The position numbers were made by a program, and so were the translations under genes. This document shows positions 19,250 to 29,925 of a stretch of 64,000 bases of DNA, piece by piece. Under the pieces are notes generated by a model. It was not told where the DNA came from, ran no database searches, and saw nothing but the letters and a program-made list of their open reading frames with translations. Source of the DNA: Phytopythium helicoides (taxonomy: Eukaryota; Oomycota; Peronosporomycetes; Pythiales; Pythiaceae); the NCBI GenBank assembly GCA_024867545.1, contig JANFNE010000016.1, positions 248,001-312,000 on the forward strand. The letters run 5' to 3'. Position 1 is the stretch's first letter; every line of letters starts with the position of its first letter.

Positions 19250-19929
19250 GGCTTCCAGAGGCGCTTGCGGTGCTTGCAGCGAGCTTCAGCGAGCGGCCGA
19301 CGGCTCGGATTGACGAGTGACGCACGCAGAAGCGCACGGAACACGCGGTGGGTACACGCCGCGCTGGTTGAGCGCGCAGAGGCCTCACGAGGCGCAGGAT
19401 GGCCTGATGCTGCGAGCACTGATGGGCGTATCGCAGCCGCTCCAGGCGCTGATTGGCAGGCGGGGAAAAAGTTTTGGACAAAGGGATGGTGACGGCTTTT
19501 CTCGTGGAGCAATTCCATCCTCCTCAACTTCGAGCTGCGCACCGTTCGCGCGAGCTTCGCGGCGCCCAACGCGAAGCTTCATCGATCACCGGTCAAGACA
19601 TCCGGACGCGAAGCTCGGTCTCTTGCAGTGGCAGTGTCCGTCCAGCTCTACGGTACGCCGCCAGCTCCAGGAAGGCTTCATGGTGCCTCCGATCGATCAA
19701 CGAGTCTTTGAGACAGGATGCCATGACTCGACAGTAAAAGTTTTGCCGCCGGACGTTCTCACCCATCATGACATTATCGAAGTGGTGCCGGCAGCACTTG
19801 CATCAAGTTTTTCATGCTCTCTGCCTCGTTGCGTCTCACGAACAATCGAGCTTTCCGGATCAAACTTGCGCAGATCCTTTGCATATGGGCGAGGAAGAAA
19901 GATGCGTTGAGAGTTTGAGCGAGATCGCA
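19250..19929. other. Intergenic stretch upstream of the cysteine desulfurase
   Basis: Contains its promoter and the remainder of the inverted-repeat spacer. Open frames on both strands are not protein-like. Confidence 0.35.
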
Positions 19930-21200
19930 ATCGTTTGAAGACGGCCCAGCACTATCTATCCCCGCACACTCCCATTGTTTGGTGTTCAAAGCCAAAGTCC
20001 TCCGTGTTGTTGCAAGTTGACTCAATTCCACTCCGGAAGAAACGCGGAACCCGACCTTGAGCAGCGCAGGATCACTTCTCCTCTTCTGTCTTCCCTTGTC
20101 TTGCACGAGGCTCACGACTCGTCGATCCACCTCATCAACACCTCCAGACCTCCAACACATACCTGCGCGCATACTGCTGTTGAGTGTCAACAGCTGCTCT
20201 CCCATCCGTGGATTGGCCAAATGCCCTCACTTGATTGGCGAAAACCGACCCTGCCGACCAGCGGATCCACCACGCTCGACTCGCAACCATGGGGAACGAG
20301 AGGCGCGAGGCGTCGGAAGACTCGCGCGTGGAGGTCCGTGGGCCCGTCTGGCGCTCCGGCGCGCCTTCTGCTGCTTCGCGAGCCTCGCCTCATCTCGCCT
20401 GAGTCCCAACGACTCCTGACCGCGTCTCTGCTTGCAACTTGCTGCGCTGGCGCAGAATGGAGGCGCGCAGCTGCCGACGCTGCTGGTGCGTCGCTCGATG
20501 CGCTTCGCTGATCAGCACGGGTGACGACGGCGAGCGCTAACGCTCGTCGAGCGACGCAAACAGGGCAGCGCCGCCGCGGGAATGATCGGCCGCGTCTTCT
20601 GCCACCCACTCGACACGGTCAAGGCGCGCCTGCAGGTGTGTGTCGGATACTGTACTCGTGTATTCTGCACACTGCTGCTGCTGCTGCTGCTGCTGCTGGT
20701 GGTGATGGTGATGGTGGTGGTGCCGGTGTGGACCATCACAGCGAGGACCCAGACTCACCACCACGTGACAGGCTAGTGTATCGGCGTCCAGGACGTCGAT
20801 ATGGTCTCAGCTCCGTCTGCGCGGACTCTACCGCGGTCTGGGGGTCACCATGCTCGGCTCGGCGCCAGGCACGTGTCTGTACCTGACATCGTACGAGGTG
20901 GCGAAGGACACGCTCGCGGAGAAGAGTGAGCTGTGCGCCGACCACCCGTCGCTGCTGTATCTTGGAGCGGGGATGGCTGCAGAGACCATCAGCTGCGTCT
21001 TCTGGGTGCCTATCGATGTCATCAAGGAGCGCATGCAGGTGCAGAGGGTTGGGGCGCCGGAAGGGATGTACTACCGCAACACGACCGATGCCGTGCGCAC
21101 CATCATGCGTACGGAGCGTGTGCGTGGTTTGTACAAGGGTTATGGGGCGACGCTGCTTTCGTTCGGGCCATTCTCGGCGCTCTACTTCATGTTCTACGAG
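19930..21200 (+). repeat. Inverted duplication, right arm
   Basis: Reverse-complement copy of 16302-17570. Matching landmarks are CTATCTATCCCCGC near 19952, the CTTCCCTTGTCTTG block near 20090, the CTG microsatellite and all of carrier exon 2. The match stops after TTCATGTTCTACGAG, the last codons of exon 2. Confidence 0.85.
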
Positions 21201-21278
21201 AATGTAGACTCGATCCCAATGAAAGACAAAATTTGCATCTGCAGCTCTGTGAAACGATACGCACGTCGTAGATGTTGA
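20582..21278 (+). pseudogene. Truncated copy of the mitochondrial carrier gene
   Basis: This copy has the end of exon 1 (MIGRVFCHPLDTVKARLQ), intron 1 and all of exon 2, differing from the intact gene by few residues (one is Ala to Val after MQVQR). Upstream of 20582 the frame used by the intact gene is closed by a TGA at about 20521. After exon 2 the sequence leaves the carrier and stops within 26 codons (NVDSIPMKDKICICSS), so the third carrier repeat is missing. A working carrier needs all three repeats, so this is most likely a pseudogene, although splicing signals and the long open frame are still intact, which implies recent origin. Confidence 0.8.
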
Positions 21279-21962
21279 CTTGCGTTTCCACGAATCTTGA
21301 CATCGTGCTGCCCACCACAGTCCTTGACATTAATCTTCGCTGGCAGGTCTCACCCGAGCGTAGTTGCACTTGCTACGTCGGCTTCGCCATATGAAGCTAT
21401 TATCTCGCGATGGGGAAATCTCAGTTTCAAGATCGGCAGGATCGGCGTGGTGACAAACCTAAATAACAGCACGAAACTCATGTAATGAAATGCGGCTAGA
21501 CCGGAGGGATGACGGGCTTTCCTCAGCTTCATGTGTGGAGTTTTCAAGCAGATCATAGATGCATCACATGGGAAGAAAATCTTGGGCTGCAGGTTTTTCG
21601 AGCCACAGCTATCAACAACTTACTTGACCTGCCACCCGCGCGGTGTCTCCATCATTACATCTTGGCTATTTTGGTGTTTGGCGTGGACACGAATGTCTCG
21701 TGAAGCGTGTAGCTACAAGTACGGACTCCAGTAAAGCGCTTGGGTTATCTGTGTTTGGTGTGTCAGCAGTCTGTCCAAACACACGAGCTTCGAAGTAATC
21801 GAGAAATGGGTGGGCAAGCTCAAGGTAGCGTTTGTCTCGTTATCTTCTATCGGCACGTCTCGCTTCGTCCTCGCTATGCGGTCTCCTATGCGGTATAAAC
21901 ATTCGGCTGCAATGAAACAATTTATCAACAGTTTGTCGTGGTGACGTCACTCCAACCGGCAA
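21279..21962. other. Intergenic stretch
   Basis: Nearly 700 bp with no supported gene; composition is AT-richer than the coding surroundings. Confidence 0.4.
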
Positions 21963-23897
21963 TCAAGGGTACTGCTTGGAGATCCACGCAAGTAGCCACT
22001 TGAGGTGTGTCAGCATGTACTTGAGTGCCTTGGTCCACTGCTCGTCATTTCCAAGCGAAATGGGCAAGGTCGCCGATCTTGCCGCGCGCGATTTTGTACG
22101 GGAACTTCAGTGACGGTTCTTCGTGCATGGCGCGCCGACCAGCCTCGTCCACGCACTCGAGGAAAAGCACCATGGCTTGGTTGAATCCGCGCCGACGAAA
22201 CATTCCTCCGTCGCTATAAAGACTATACTCCTTGCCGTGTGGTGAGAGCACACGCGAATAGCTTCCTCGTGGAACGAGGCGATTCCGAGAGAACTGGAAG
22301 TTTGCTCGCTCAGCGATCGTGACGAGAAGCAGCACTGCCTGGCCCAGTGCAGCGTTGATCTCGACCCACTCCACAGCTTTGACGGCAGGCGGCCAAGCCG
22401 CAGCCCGTTGATGGTGCCGAACAAACCGTCGTGCCAAATATGAAACACGTCGTTGCACACATTGTAGCGCTGCAGTCTCCGCAGCATGTCGGATGCATGC
22501 ACCGAAAATACGCCGACAGACTGGCGCTCATCACGACTGAGACCTAGCAGGTGCTGAAGGAAAGCTCCCTCCCCAAATGTGCCACGGATGAGCTGCTCCA
22601 AGTCCATGCCGGACTCCCACAACTCCTTACGCTTCGCCTCAACCATCTTGGTTTCATCTTCAATGGCCTCAAGCTCACGCAACAGCTGCCGCTCCTCTTC
22701 TTCGAGTGCACGCAACTCTGGGTCGTTGTCACCCCAGTCGTCGCTGCACTCTGTTCTGTTTTCTTCTTCCTCGGCGATGACATTTGGTGTCCTCGAGTCG
22801 TCTTCATCGTGCATTGAACGTAGATCTGACGCAAACTGCTCTAGGAACGCCTCGTACTGCACTCGTTCGTCGTCCAGGATGGCTACAGAGCTGTCATGAC
22901 GGACGTCAGTGCAATGTGCCGATCGAACAAAGTGCAGCATCATGACGTACCTCAGCAACCCGTTCAGCATCGCTGTTTCGCAATCATGGCAGGATGGAGT
23001 CCTTTTGTGTAGAAGCAGTGAGCTAGCGAGATACCAATCGAACAGGTTAGCGCAATGCACAGCCAGTATGTCTCGTCACAGCACAAAATCGCACCTGCAA
23101 TCGAGAAGTTCCTGGAACCAGCCGAGGTCGCTACCGTCGATCTGTCGCTTCCGGATAAGCCTCCGGCGCCTCACGACGCACTCCTGCGGCGCGCCGCCGT
23201 TCTCGTCTGTGTGTTGGTCCTGCTCGCTGGACTGGCTCAGTGTGTGAAAGTCCGCGAAGGACGCGGCGTAGATCCACCCCTCCTCGTCGCAGTGCGGCAG
23301 GCTCATGTCGATGGTCCACTCTGGCGATAGCCAGATGTGCGGTTTGGACAGCAGGCGCGCCGGCACGACGTCGGCGATGGTGTTCCCGTGCAGTCCTCGG
23401 TTGGAGCTGTAGAAGGCGCTGACACCTAGCACGGGGGCGAACTGCGCGGGTCCCCACGTGGTGGCTCCGTCGCTGTTCTCCTGTGCGGCCTCGCTCTCCC
23501 AGACCATTTCCGCCAGCACCCTTGGCTGCGCGTTTGGCGCGTCGACGCCGGACCTCCTGCCTCCAGAGCCCCTGCCCGCGTCTCCATCGCTGCTGGCCGC
23601 ACCGTCGTCGGCATCCTCGAACTCGATGGGCCGCAGGCGCCGCACGCGATCCTCGATGGACACGGGGCTGTAGCGGAACTTGAGCAGCGAGCCGCACGAG
23701 TGGCACGTGAACAAACTCTTGCCCTCCATGGCCACGCGCGGCGCCACGCCGACGACGCCGCTCAGCAAGCCGCCGCCCAGCGCCGACGGCGCCGACAGAG
23801 GCGGCAGAGAGCTCGCCGGCACCGGCGTAGGCAGCAGCGTCACGGCCGTGGCGCCCAGCGAGGACAGCGGCGCGGGGGCCGCGCCTGGCGTCGCCAT
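21963..23897 (-). CDS. ATG6: ATG6/Beclin-1 homologue with an internal DysF-like domain (two frameshifts)
   Basis: Exons 23897-23095, 23022-22951 and 22890-21963 splice in frame to about 600 residues. The N-terminus has the Beclin-type CxxC stretch ([12 protein letters not shown], residues 63-74, then IEDRV). Residues 130-250 look like a DysF domain: [16 protein letters not shown] and [11 protein letters not shown]. The second Beclin CxxC element follows ([12 protein letters not shown]), then a coiled coil, then the evolutionarily conserved domain: [47 protein letters not shown], and [12 protein letters not shown] to the end. One base is missing near 22376-22381 and one is surplus near 22062-22064; they cancel. 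ATG6 is the scaffold of the class III PI3-kinase (Vps34) complex that starts autophagosomes. DysF is not part of the usual Beclin. Confidence 0.85.
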
Positions 23898-24337
23898 GAG
23901 CAGCGGGGGCGAGCGCGAGTGCCTGTCTTGGCGGCGGGCGTTCCTTCCGCCCCTCGGTATACTGAGCCCAAGTGGCCGCCGAGGAACGCCGCCGTGGTGT
24001 GGCACACGCGAGAACGACGGCACGACTGCGGAAAAAACGACTGCACGACGGCGCTCAGTCAACAATATTATGTTGTCGCTGGATATTGGATAGTACGATA
24101 TTTAGATAAACTATTTCACAAATAGAATCATTAATTTAGAAGAGGCATTCACTTCTGCGACGTAGAAGTGCACTGCAACTTGGCAGCTACGCTCGTTCGT
24201 TCCGACGTCGCCACGCCACGTACCCGGACGACCACTGCGGTCCGCCCGCCACCGCGTCATGCACCGTAGAGTCCCGTACAGTACAGACACGCGCTCTATG
24301 CACGCAGGAGCAGATCCGCCAGCGAGGCCCGAGGCCT
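23898..24337. other. Intergenic stretch upstream of ATG6
   Basis: Contains the ATG6 promoter and the 3' end of SWEET5. No gene or RNA recognised. Confidence 0.4.
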
Positions 24338-25134
24338 CTACACGTGCGTTTGTGGCGACGAGAGCTCGACGAACGCGCTGTTGGTAGAGGCGGAGCTCGG
24401 GATCCTCGGATGCGAGTGGTTCAGAACGTCAATCACGACTTCGTGGCTGGCGTCTGTCGACGACCCGGAGGACGACTTGTCCCCCTTGGCTCTTGTGGGG
24501 CGGTAGATGGTCCACAGCACGACTTGGGTGACCCCGAAGCAGACGCTCACGACGTTGGGGGCGAGCACGAACGAGTTGGAGATGAGGAGGGCGTACGTGA
24601 CCCACGCGGCGCCGTTGACGATATTCATCAAGCACATGGTGAAGGGGAGCGACGCGGAGGACTTGGTGGCCAGCACCTTCCTGATCGTCGCCAGCGGAGA
24701 AACGAACTGCATGACGGACGTGGCGATCGTGACCCACCCGAGGATCGTCTCCACTTGGCTGTGTGGCTGGTAGGTGACGCCCGACAAGGCCAGCACGGCG
24801 TAAAGGAGCACGACCACAATGAACGCGATTGCCATGGCCAGTGTCTGGTAGACAGCTCGGCGGTCCTCCGTATAGTAGTGGAAGATACAGATGAAGCAGA
24901 TTGACGAGCAGACTCCGAACGAGCTCGTGACAAACAGCGGCGCAATATTGTCGATTGCATAGCTATACAGCATAAGAGCCGAGTTGTTCAAGAGTAGCGT
25001 GACGACTGGCAGCAGCGCGACTTGGCCCGTAGAGCGGTTCTTGTGAATACCGAAAAATCGGGCCATGGTGAGACCCGAAGTCCGATGGACGTGATAATCG
25101 TGATTACCGAAAACACGGTCTCCGCCGTTGACAT
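24338..25134 (-). pseudogene. Fifth SWEET-family gene, with one frameshift
   Basis: The protein starts at 25134 (MSTAETVFSVITIITSIGLR, then SPWPDF) and changes frame at a run of five T (25053-25057). It then continues as FGIHKNRSTGQVALLPVV to a normal end at 24338. One extra T would restore a complete seven-segment SWEET of about 265 residues. The second repeat is SPLATIRKVLATKSSASLPF with MNIVNGAAWV. An Inr/FPR-like element stands upstream. It lies 14 kb from the SWEET array, on the other strand, and is the most divergent copy. A base-call error in the T run is as likely as real inactivation. Confidence 0.8.
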
Positions 25135-25177
25135 GCTCGCTAGAGTCTCCCTTGTTGTACCAAGTGACTGGGTCGTG

Positions 25178-25196
25178 GAGAATTGACAAGTGAGGA
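25178..25196 (-). promoter_or_regulatory. Inr/FPR-like core promoter of SWEET5
   Basis: On the minus strand CTCACTTGTCAATTCTCC fits the oomycete initiator pattern and lies 45-60 bp before the ATG at 25134. Confidence 0.45.
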
Positions 25197-25771
25197 GGAG
25201 GCGTCTCGTTGGGGCTGGATGGGGAGGCGAGGTGATGCTGAGCAGTGATTGCCCGCAATTTGCGAAGTACCACCTGATTGCGCGCCATTCCATTGGTGTC
25301 GTCGGTCAAATCATCTGCGATGGGCGGGGAACGTCACGCTTGGTATTCTGAATGCAGCGATGTGCTTGCAAGTGAGTTGAAAGCATCGCTCGATGGTAGA
25401 GCTCTTCCTGCTCGTAGTCCTTGTTCCTTCTGAGAGGATGAAGAGATCGTAGTTGTCTTTCGCCAGAAGGCACGCACGAGTGGCAGCTTGTTAGGTGGTA
25501 GCGGTGAGTACGAAGTCTCGTCCAGAATCGCGAGATGCTTCAAGACGTGATCCAAATCAGAGTGAATGCCAGATGCGCATCTCTTCGACGATTGATGCTT
25601 TCGGTTTCATTGGTACACGATCGCAGGCGTTCCTCTCGACACGGCAATCCCGTGGATCATAGTTGCAGAATGTTGCAGAGTGATGCAGCTCTGGAGAGTC
25701 AGCGAACCACGAGATAATAAAAGCGCTAACGGCCCAAGTCACTCAGTCAAGAAACCAGCGTTCTTCAAGCA
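25197..25771. other. Intergenic region between divergent SWEET5 and the secreted-protein gene
   Basis: About 570 bp, AT-richer, with no supported coding frame; it should hold both promoters. Confidence 0.35.
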
Positions 25772-26330
25772 ATGCGTCGCCTCCACATCTTCGTGCTGGT
25801 GGCTGCCGTGTGCATGGGAATAACAGAGGCAACTGAGTCGACAACGACGACGGCGCCACAGGGGTGCAACGAGGACGCCAAGTATTGTGAGGCAACGAAG
25901 GAGACGCTGCAACGCGATCCGTACCACAACTGCGAGTTCCCGCATTGCCCAGATGATGACACTCCTACGCCAACAACAGCATCTGCGTCAACGAGCGTCA
26001 GTGTGTTGCGAGCCAGGATTGTGGAAGCCTTTCGTATCCAGCGAGGTGGTAAGCGTCACAACCAGAAGTAGAAGGGCGTAGCAAGAGTAATGCACGGGTA
26101 ATGCTGAACGTTCGAGTCTGCGATCTCCTTTGTGGTTGGGTTCTCTTGAATTCCTAGTACCTTTTGTTCCCGAGCCGACCAAATGTCGGGACACAACTCC
26201 TTCTCCGGCAACAACAGGGCCACCTGTATTCACTTTGACGCCATTGACATCGCCGCCGAAAAATTGCTTCGAGAGCACAAAGTATTGCATTGCATCGTGG
26301 TCCGATCAACGACTAAGTACCCAGATGTGA
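25772..26330 (+). CDS. Small secreted Cys-rich protein
   Basis: Exon 1 (25772-26048) and exon 2 (26158-26330) with a 109-bp intron (GTAAGCG...TTCCTAG) join in frame to 149 residues. The N-terminus is a signal peptide (MRRLHIFVLVAAVCMGITEA). The mature part has two similar Cys units, CNEDAKYCEATKE and CFESTKYCIASWS, sharing Cx5-6YC, joined by Thr/Pro-rich, Ser-rich segments with further Cys (HNCEFPHC, TKC). There is no RxLR or LxLFLAK motif near the start. Small apoplastic Cys-rich proteins of oomycetes are often effectors or elicitors, but I do not recognise the family, so that role is inference. It converges on the GDPD gene. Confidence 0.65.
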
Positions 26331-26454
26331 GCAGTTTGTCGATGTCTACCCGCACCAGAGTAACTCAACGATGTATCTATTTGATCAAATGCACCGCACA
26401 CACCTACAAAGTGGATGTGGAGCCCTAGATGTTCATAGCGAGGTCGAACATACC

Positions 26455-29400
26455 TTAGGATGATCCTAGGGAAGCGGCAGCCTTCTTGTCGTTGCGCACG
26501 AGATCAATGACGTTGTCACTGATGATGCCATCAATGCCAGCGCGCTTTTGAAGCTGCACGCACTCGTGACTCGTGTTCTGGTCTCCCCAGGTCAAGAGAG
26601 CCGCGGCAGCATCGCTACCGCGAAGTTGCTGCTTAACTACACGAGCCAGGACTGGCGTTGCAATAAAGTCGTCAGAACCAGACACAATACCCTGGAGGCG
26701 TTCCAATTTCGCCATGTTGACGGCGAACTGGAGCGTCATGCGCGCATCAAACGCTGTCGGCTTGATTGATCCATACGTGAGGAACAAGACCGGGTACCGC
26801 GTTTGCTTGGCACGCAGCAGCACGCAGACATTTGGGTCGAAGCACGAGAAGAATATACGACGCGACCCAGCGTTGTCAAAGACGCATCGAAGAATCTCAT
26901 CCACGTAGGCATTCATCGCAAAGCATGCAGATGCACGCATGGCTGAGCGGAAAAAGTCGTCAGGGTACTTGATCTCAATGTTGAGGCCAGTTTCAGCAGG
27001 AACATCACGAAGCAGATCCTTGAGTTGGGGAAAGAAAGCAACGAGATGCTCGTCGTTCGAAACATCGTCTTGCTCCAATGACTCGACAATTGGGCGAACC
27101 ACGGATGGGGCTGTGCTCTTTTCGAGGATTCGAACCCAGTGCTTCTTAATAAGCTGCTTGAGTTGCGGACCCTTGGGCTGTCCTTGACGTCGATGGAGTG
27201 GGCCAGTCCACGAGCGAGTGAGCTGACGGAGCGTCAGATCGTGAATTCCGACCTCGAACTCTTCAGCACGAGTGCTTCGAGCCCACGCTTGCGAGTCTTC
27301 CAGGCCGACGTTGAGCACGAAATCGTGGTAGATGACGGGAACACGGTCCTTTGTCAGTTGGACGTCGAACTCAACAAAGTCAGCCCCACTCTGCTTGGCG
27401 AGAATCAGCGACGCGAGGGTGTTTTCGCGTGTGAGGGCATAGCGGAATCCATTCACCTGGTAAAAGCAACGACCCATGCCACGATGACCACCCGTCAAAG
27501 GTGCTCGCGAACGCCAATAAGAGCGCCAAGAAAGCGACAAGTCGTTGTCTGAGTGGGCAAACGGCTTCACAACCAGGTAGGAAAGTGTAAGCTGCCCAGC
27601 CACATCCCCATTCTGAATGATTGGCAAAGTCAGGCTGCCCTCGCCGTGCGCACTGATTTGCGACAACAGCAACGATGCCGATCCAAGGATGTTCGTGTCC
27701 TTGATATACTCTCCTGACTGATTGGATACGCCATAGACCTTGAGCGTCAGCTTGTGCGATAGGGCAGACACCCTTTCGTCACTTGAAACAAGATTCGTGG
27801 GAACCTTTGTGCGCAGAACTTGAGCATGGGTCGAATCCGAGATCGGAACAGAAGGCACTGCCGCTGAAATCGCTGTCGAAGCTGCATAGGCGCGGATGTA
27901 GTGCTCACGAAGCTTTTCCAGACTGCCAAGAGCTTCTTGGAGAGTGGTCGCGTCAATGACCTCGCACGTGACAGCTGTTTTTGCCCGGAACGCAGCTGGG
28001 AATCGAGCCCAGTGGTTGACAAGCGCTAACTCATTGAAAAGTGAGCCCTTTGAAATCGTGCCGATAGTATCCGCACCGACCGAGGAAACAGCTCCGCACA
28101 CGTTGACTTCTCCGTCTTGAATGTAGAAAACGCGCTGGAGATGTTCCCCGTAGTCCAAAATCACATCCCCCGGAGCAAATGACACCGTCTTCACGCTCGA
28201 GGCAATCTTCTCAAGCTCCGAGGATTCGACAAGCTTGGCTAGACCTAGGTTTTGAGTCCAGTGCTGCCCAGAAGCCTCATTAACTGCAATAGTGCTATCA
28301 CTGTTGAGGTAGACAGTCACATTGCTGTTGTGATTTTGCTGATGGTCTTCAAGAAGGCTGCGAAGCTCGGTCGACTGCTTATCCAGCAGCGCACTGCTTG
28401 TGTTCACAACAGACAGCTTCTCCCACGAATTGGTATCGGCGCTGACGCGTTTCTCGTGAACAAGCTCAACAGAGACCGTGGCAGGCTGGTCGCTGTCCAC
28501 CCATTGCACCGCTGGGTTCTTCTCGTTAAAGCTGCCGATCCAAAGGCGCAGCTCACTTTCATTGCGCGAAGGCTCCAACCATCCGCTCTCGATAAATTCA
28601 TGGAAGTCAGCGCCAGTCGCATTGTCGAATCCGTATACTCCATCGTTGCGGTTGACGCTTGTGGTGCTACTTGATGAAAAGATCTCCAATTCGGCGAATT
28701 GAAGCGAACTGGACTTACTTTCTTGCTGGAGACGAACGTACCGTCCACGAACAGGCTCTTCGAACTTCAGGCTGCCAATGCGTGACTCCCACTTGGCATC
28801 AAAGGGGAATGCGCGAACGCTCGGATTGGCCTTGATCGCATCAAATGGCTGGTCCATCGGCTTGGAGGACACGAATATCCACGTCGGCGGTGAGGCTCGC
28901 GCAGTCGACGCCTTCCAATTGACTGGCGGTCGCCCATCGGGGTTCTTGGACTGTTCATGGTACGTCATTCCTTTCCACAGATGAATCGCACTCAGCTCCA
29001 GCTCGTCTTCGAGGTCGACTTGCCACCACGGATTGGTCTCTGTCAAAGTGCGGCAGCATCGCCATTCCTGGAAGCCATTCGTGTTTCCATTGTTGCCAAG
29101 CGTGGCGGCGCGCGGGCCTGGCACCGGCATACGGGTCGACTCATACGTCGAGCTCTGTGCACTCGGCTTGCCACTGCACACGAAGCAAGAGATGCATTAG
29201 CCGTCTTTGCATCACTAGCAGAAAGTACACCTGTCATCAACTCACCGCGCGACATTTTCCCCAGTCGAGACCGAGATGGTTCGATTGCCTGGGATTGCCT
29301 CCCACGACAGCACCTCGAGCGTTTCGCGATGCTTGAGCAGGTACTTGTACTCGACCGGTCCGCTCGTCTCGGAGAACGCCACGGTCGCCGTCCACTTGGT

Positions 29401-29613
29401 CTCTCCATTCTCCTCCACCTCCGCCGCCATGGGCACTTTACAATCACCAATACATCAGCCCAAACTCAGCCACAGCTCCCGCTATACGGCAAGAGCACCT
29501 GCACGCGCTGCATCCCACGCGCCGAGCTCCGGCGCGCTGCCGAGCACAAAGAGCGCGGCCTGCGGCTCCACCGCCTGTCTCGCGAGCGTCTTGACGCCGA
29601 ACTGGACGCCCAT
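26455..29613 (-). CDS. Multidomain glycerophosphodiester phosphodiesterase (CBM20, F5/8C, CNB, GDPD)
   Basis: Exons 29613-29499, 29435-29246 and 29173-26455 join exactly to 1007 residues. Residues 1-100 are a starch-binding CBM20 (LFVLGSAPELGAWDAA; VEYKYLLKHRETLEVLSWE). Residues 103-268 look like a coagulation factor 5/8 type C (discoidin-like) fold (NPWWQVDLEDELELSAIHLW; GRYVRLQQE). Residues 415-525 look like a cyclic-nucleotide-binding domain (GEHLQRVFYIQDGEV; GSLFNELALV). A short C2-like linker follows. Residues 663-994 are the GDPD domain with catalytic HRGMG, REN, VEFDVQLTKD and IYHDF. The human CBM20-GDPD enzyme GPCPD1 hydrolyses glycerophosphocholine; the same reaction is likely here. 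The domain order suggests glucan binding and nucleotide control. The CNB lacks a perfect FGE-x-R phosphate cassette (LFNELAL), so ligand binding is doubtful. Confidence 0.87.
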
Positions 29614-29925
29614 CGCGCCTGCAGCCCGCGCGCTCCTGCCGCTGGCTGTGCGAACAATCGGAGGCGGCGCTGCGACCTGCTGCGCTGCTGGCGGATCTGC
29701 GAATGGCCCAGCAGCAGCGGGAGCGGCGGCGGCCCTCGAGCCGAGATGATCGGACGCGTGCCAGACGTGTACGATACCAGCAATACAAACTTCAAGTGAC
29801 GCTGGAGCAAAAAGAATCTGATGCCTCCAGCGTCATCCTCAGAGAAAGGACGGCGTGGCGACCACGTGCGTTTTGTATGGGCTGACTTGCGCTTTGTATG
29901 CCGAGAAGCAGCGCCAGCGCCTCGC
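29614..29925. promoter_or_regulatory. Bidirectional promoter region
   Basis: 312 bp separate the ATGs of two divergent genes (GDPD and the RRM protein). No separate gene is supported here. Confidence 0.5.

Noticed and set aside
23076..24065. The DysF-like part as a separate gene ending at 23076
   Set aside because: The CxxC start is Beclin-like, and both downstream introns keep frame and restore the second Beclin CxxC element, so one gene explains more.
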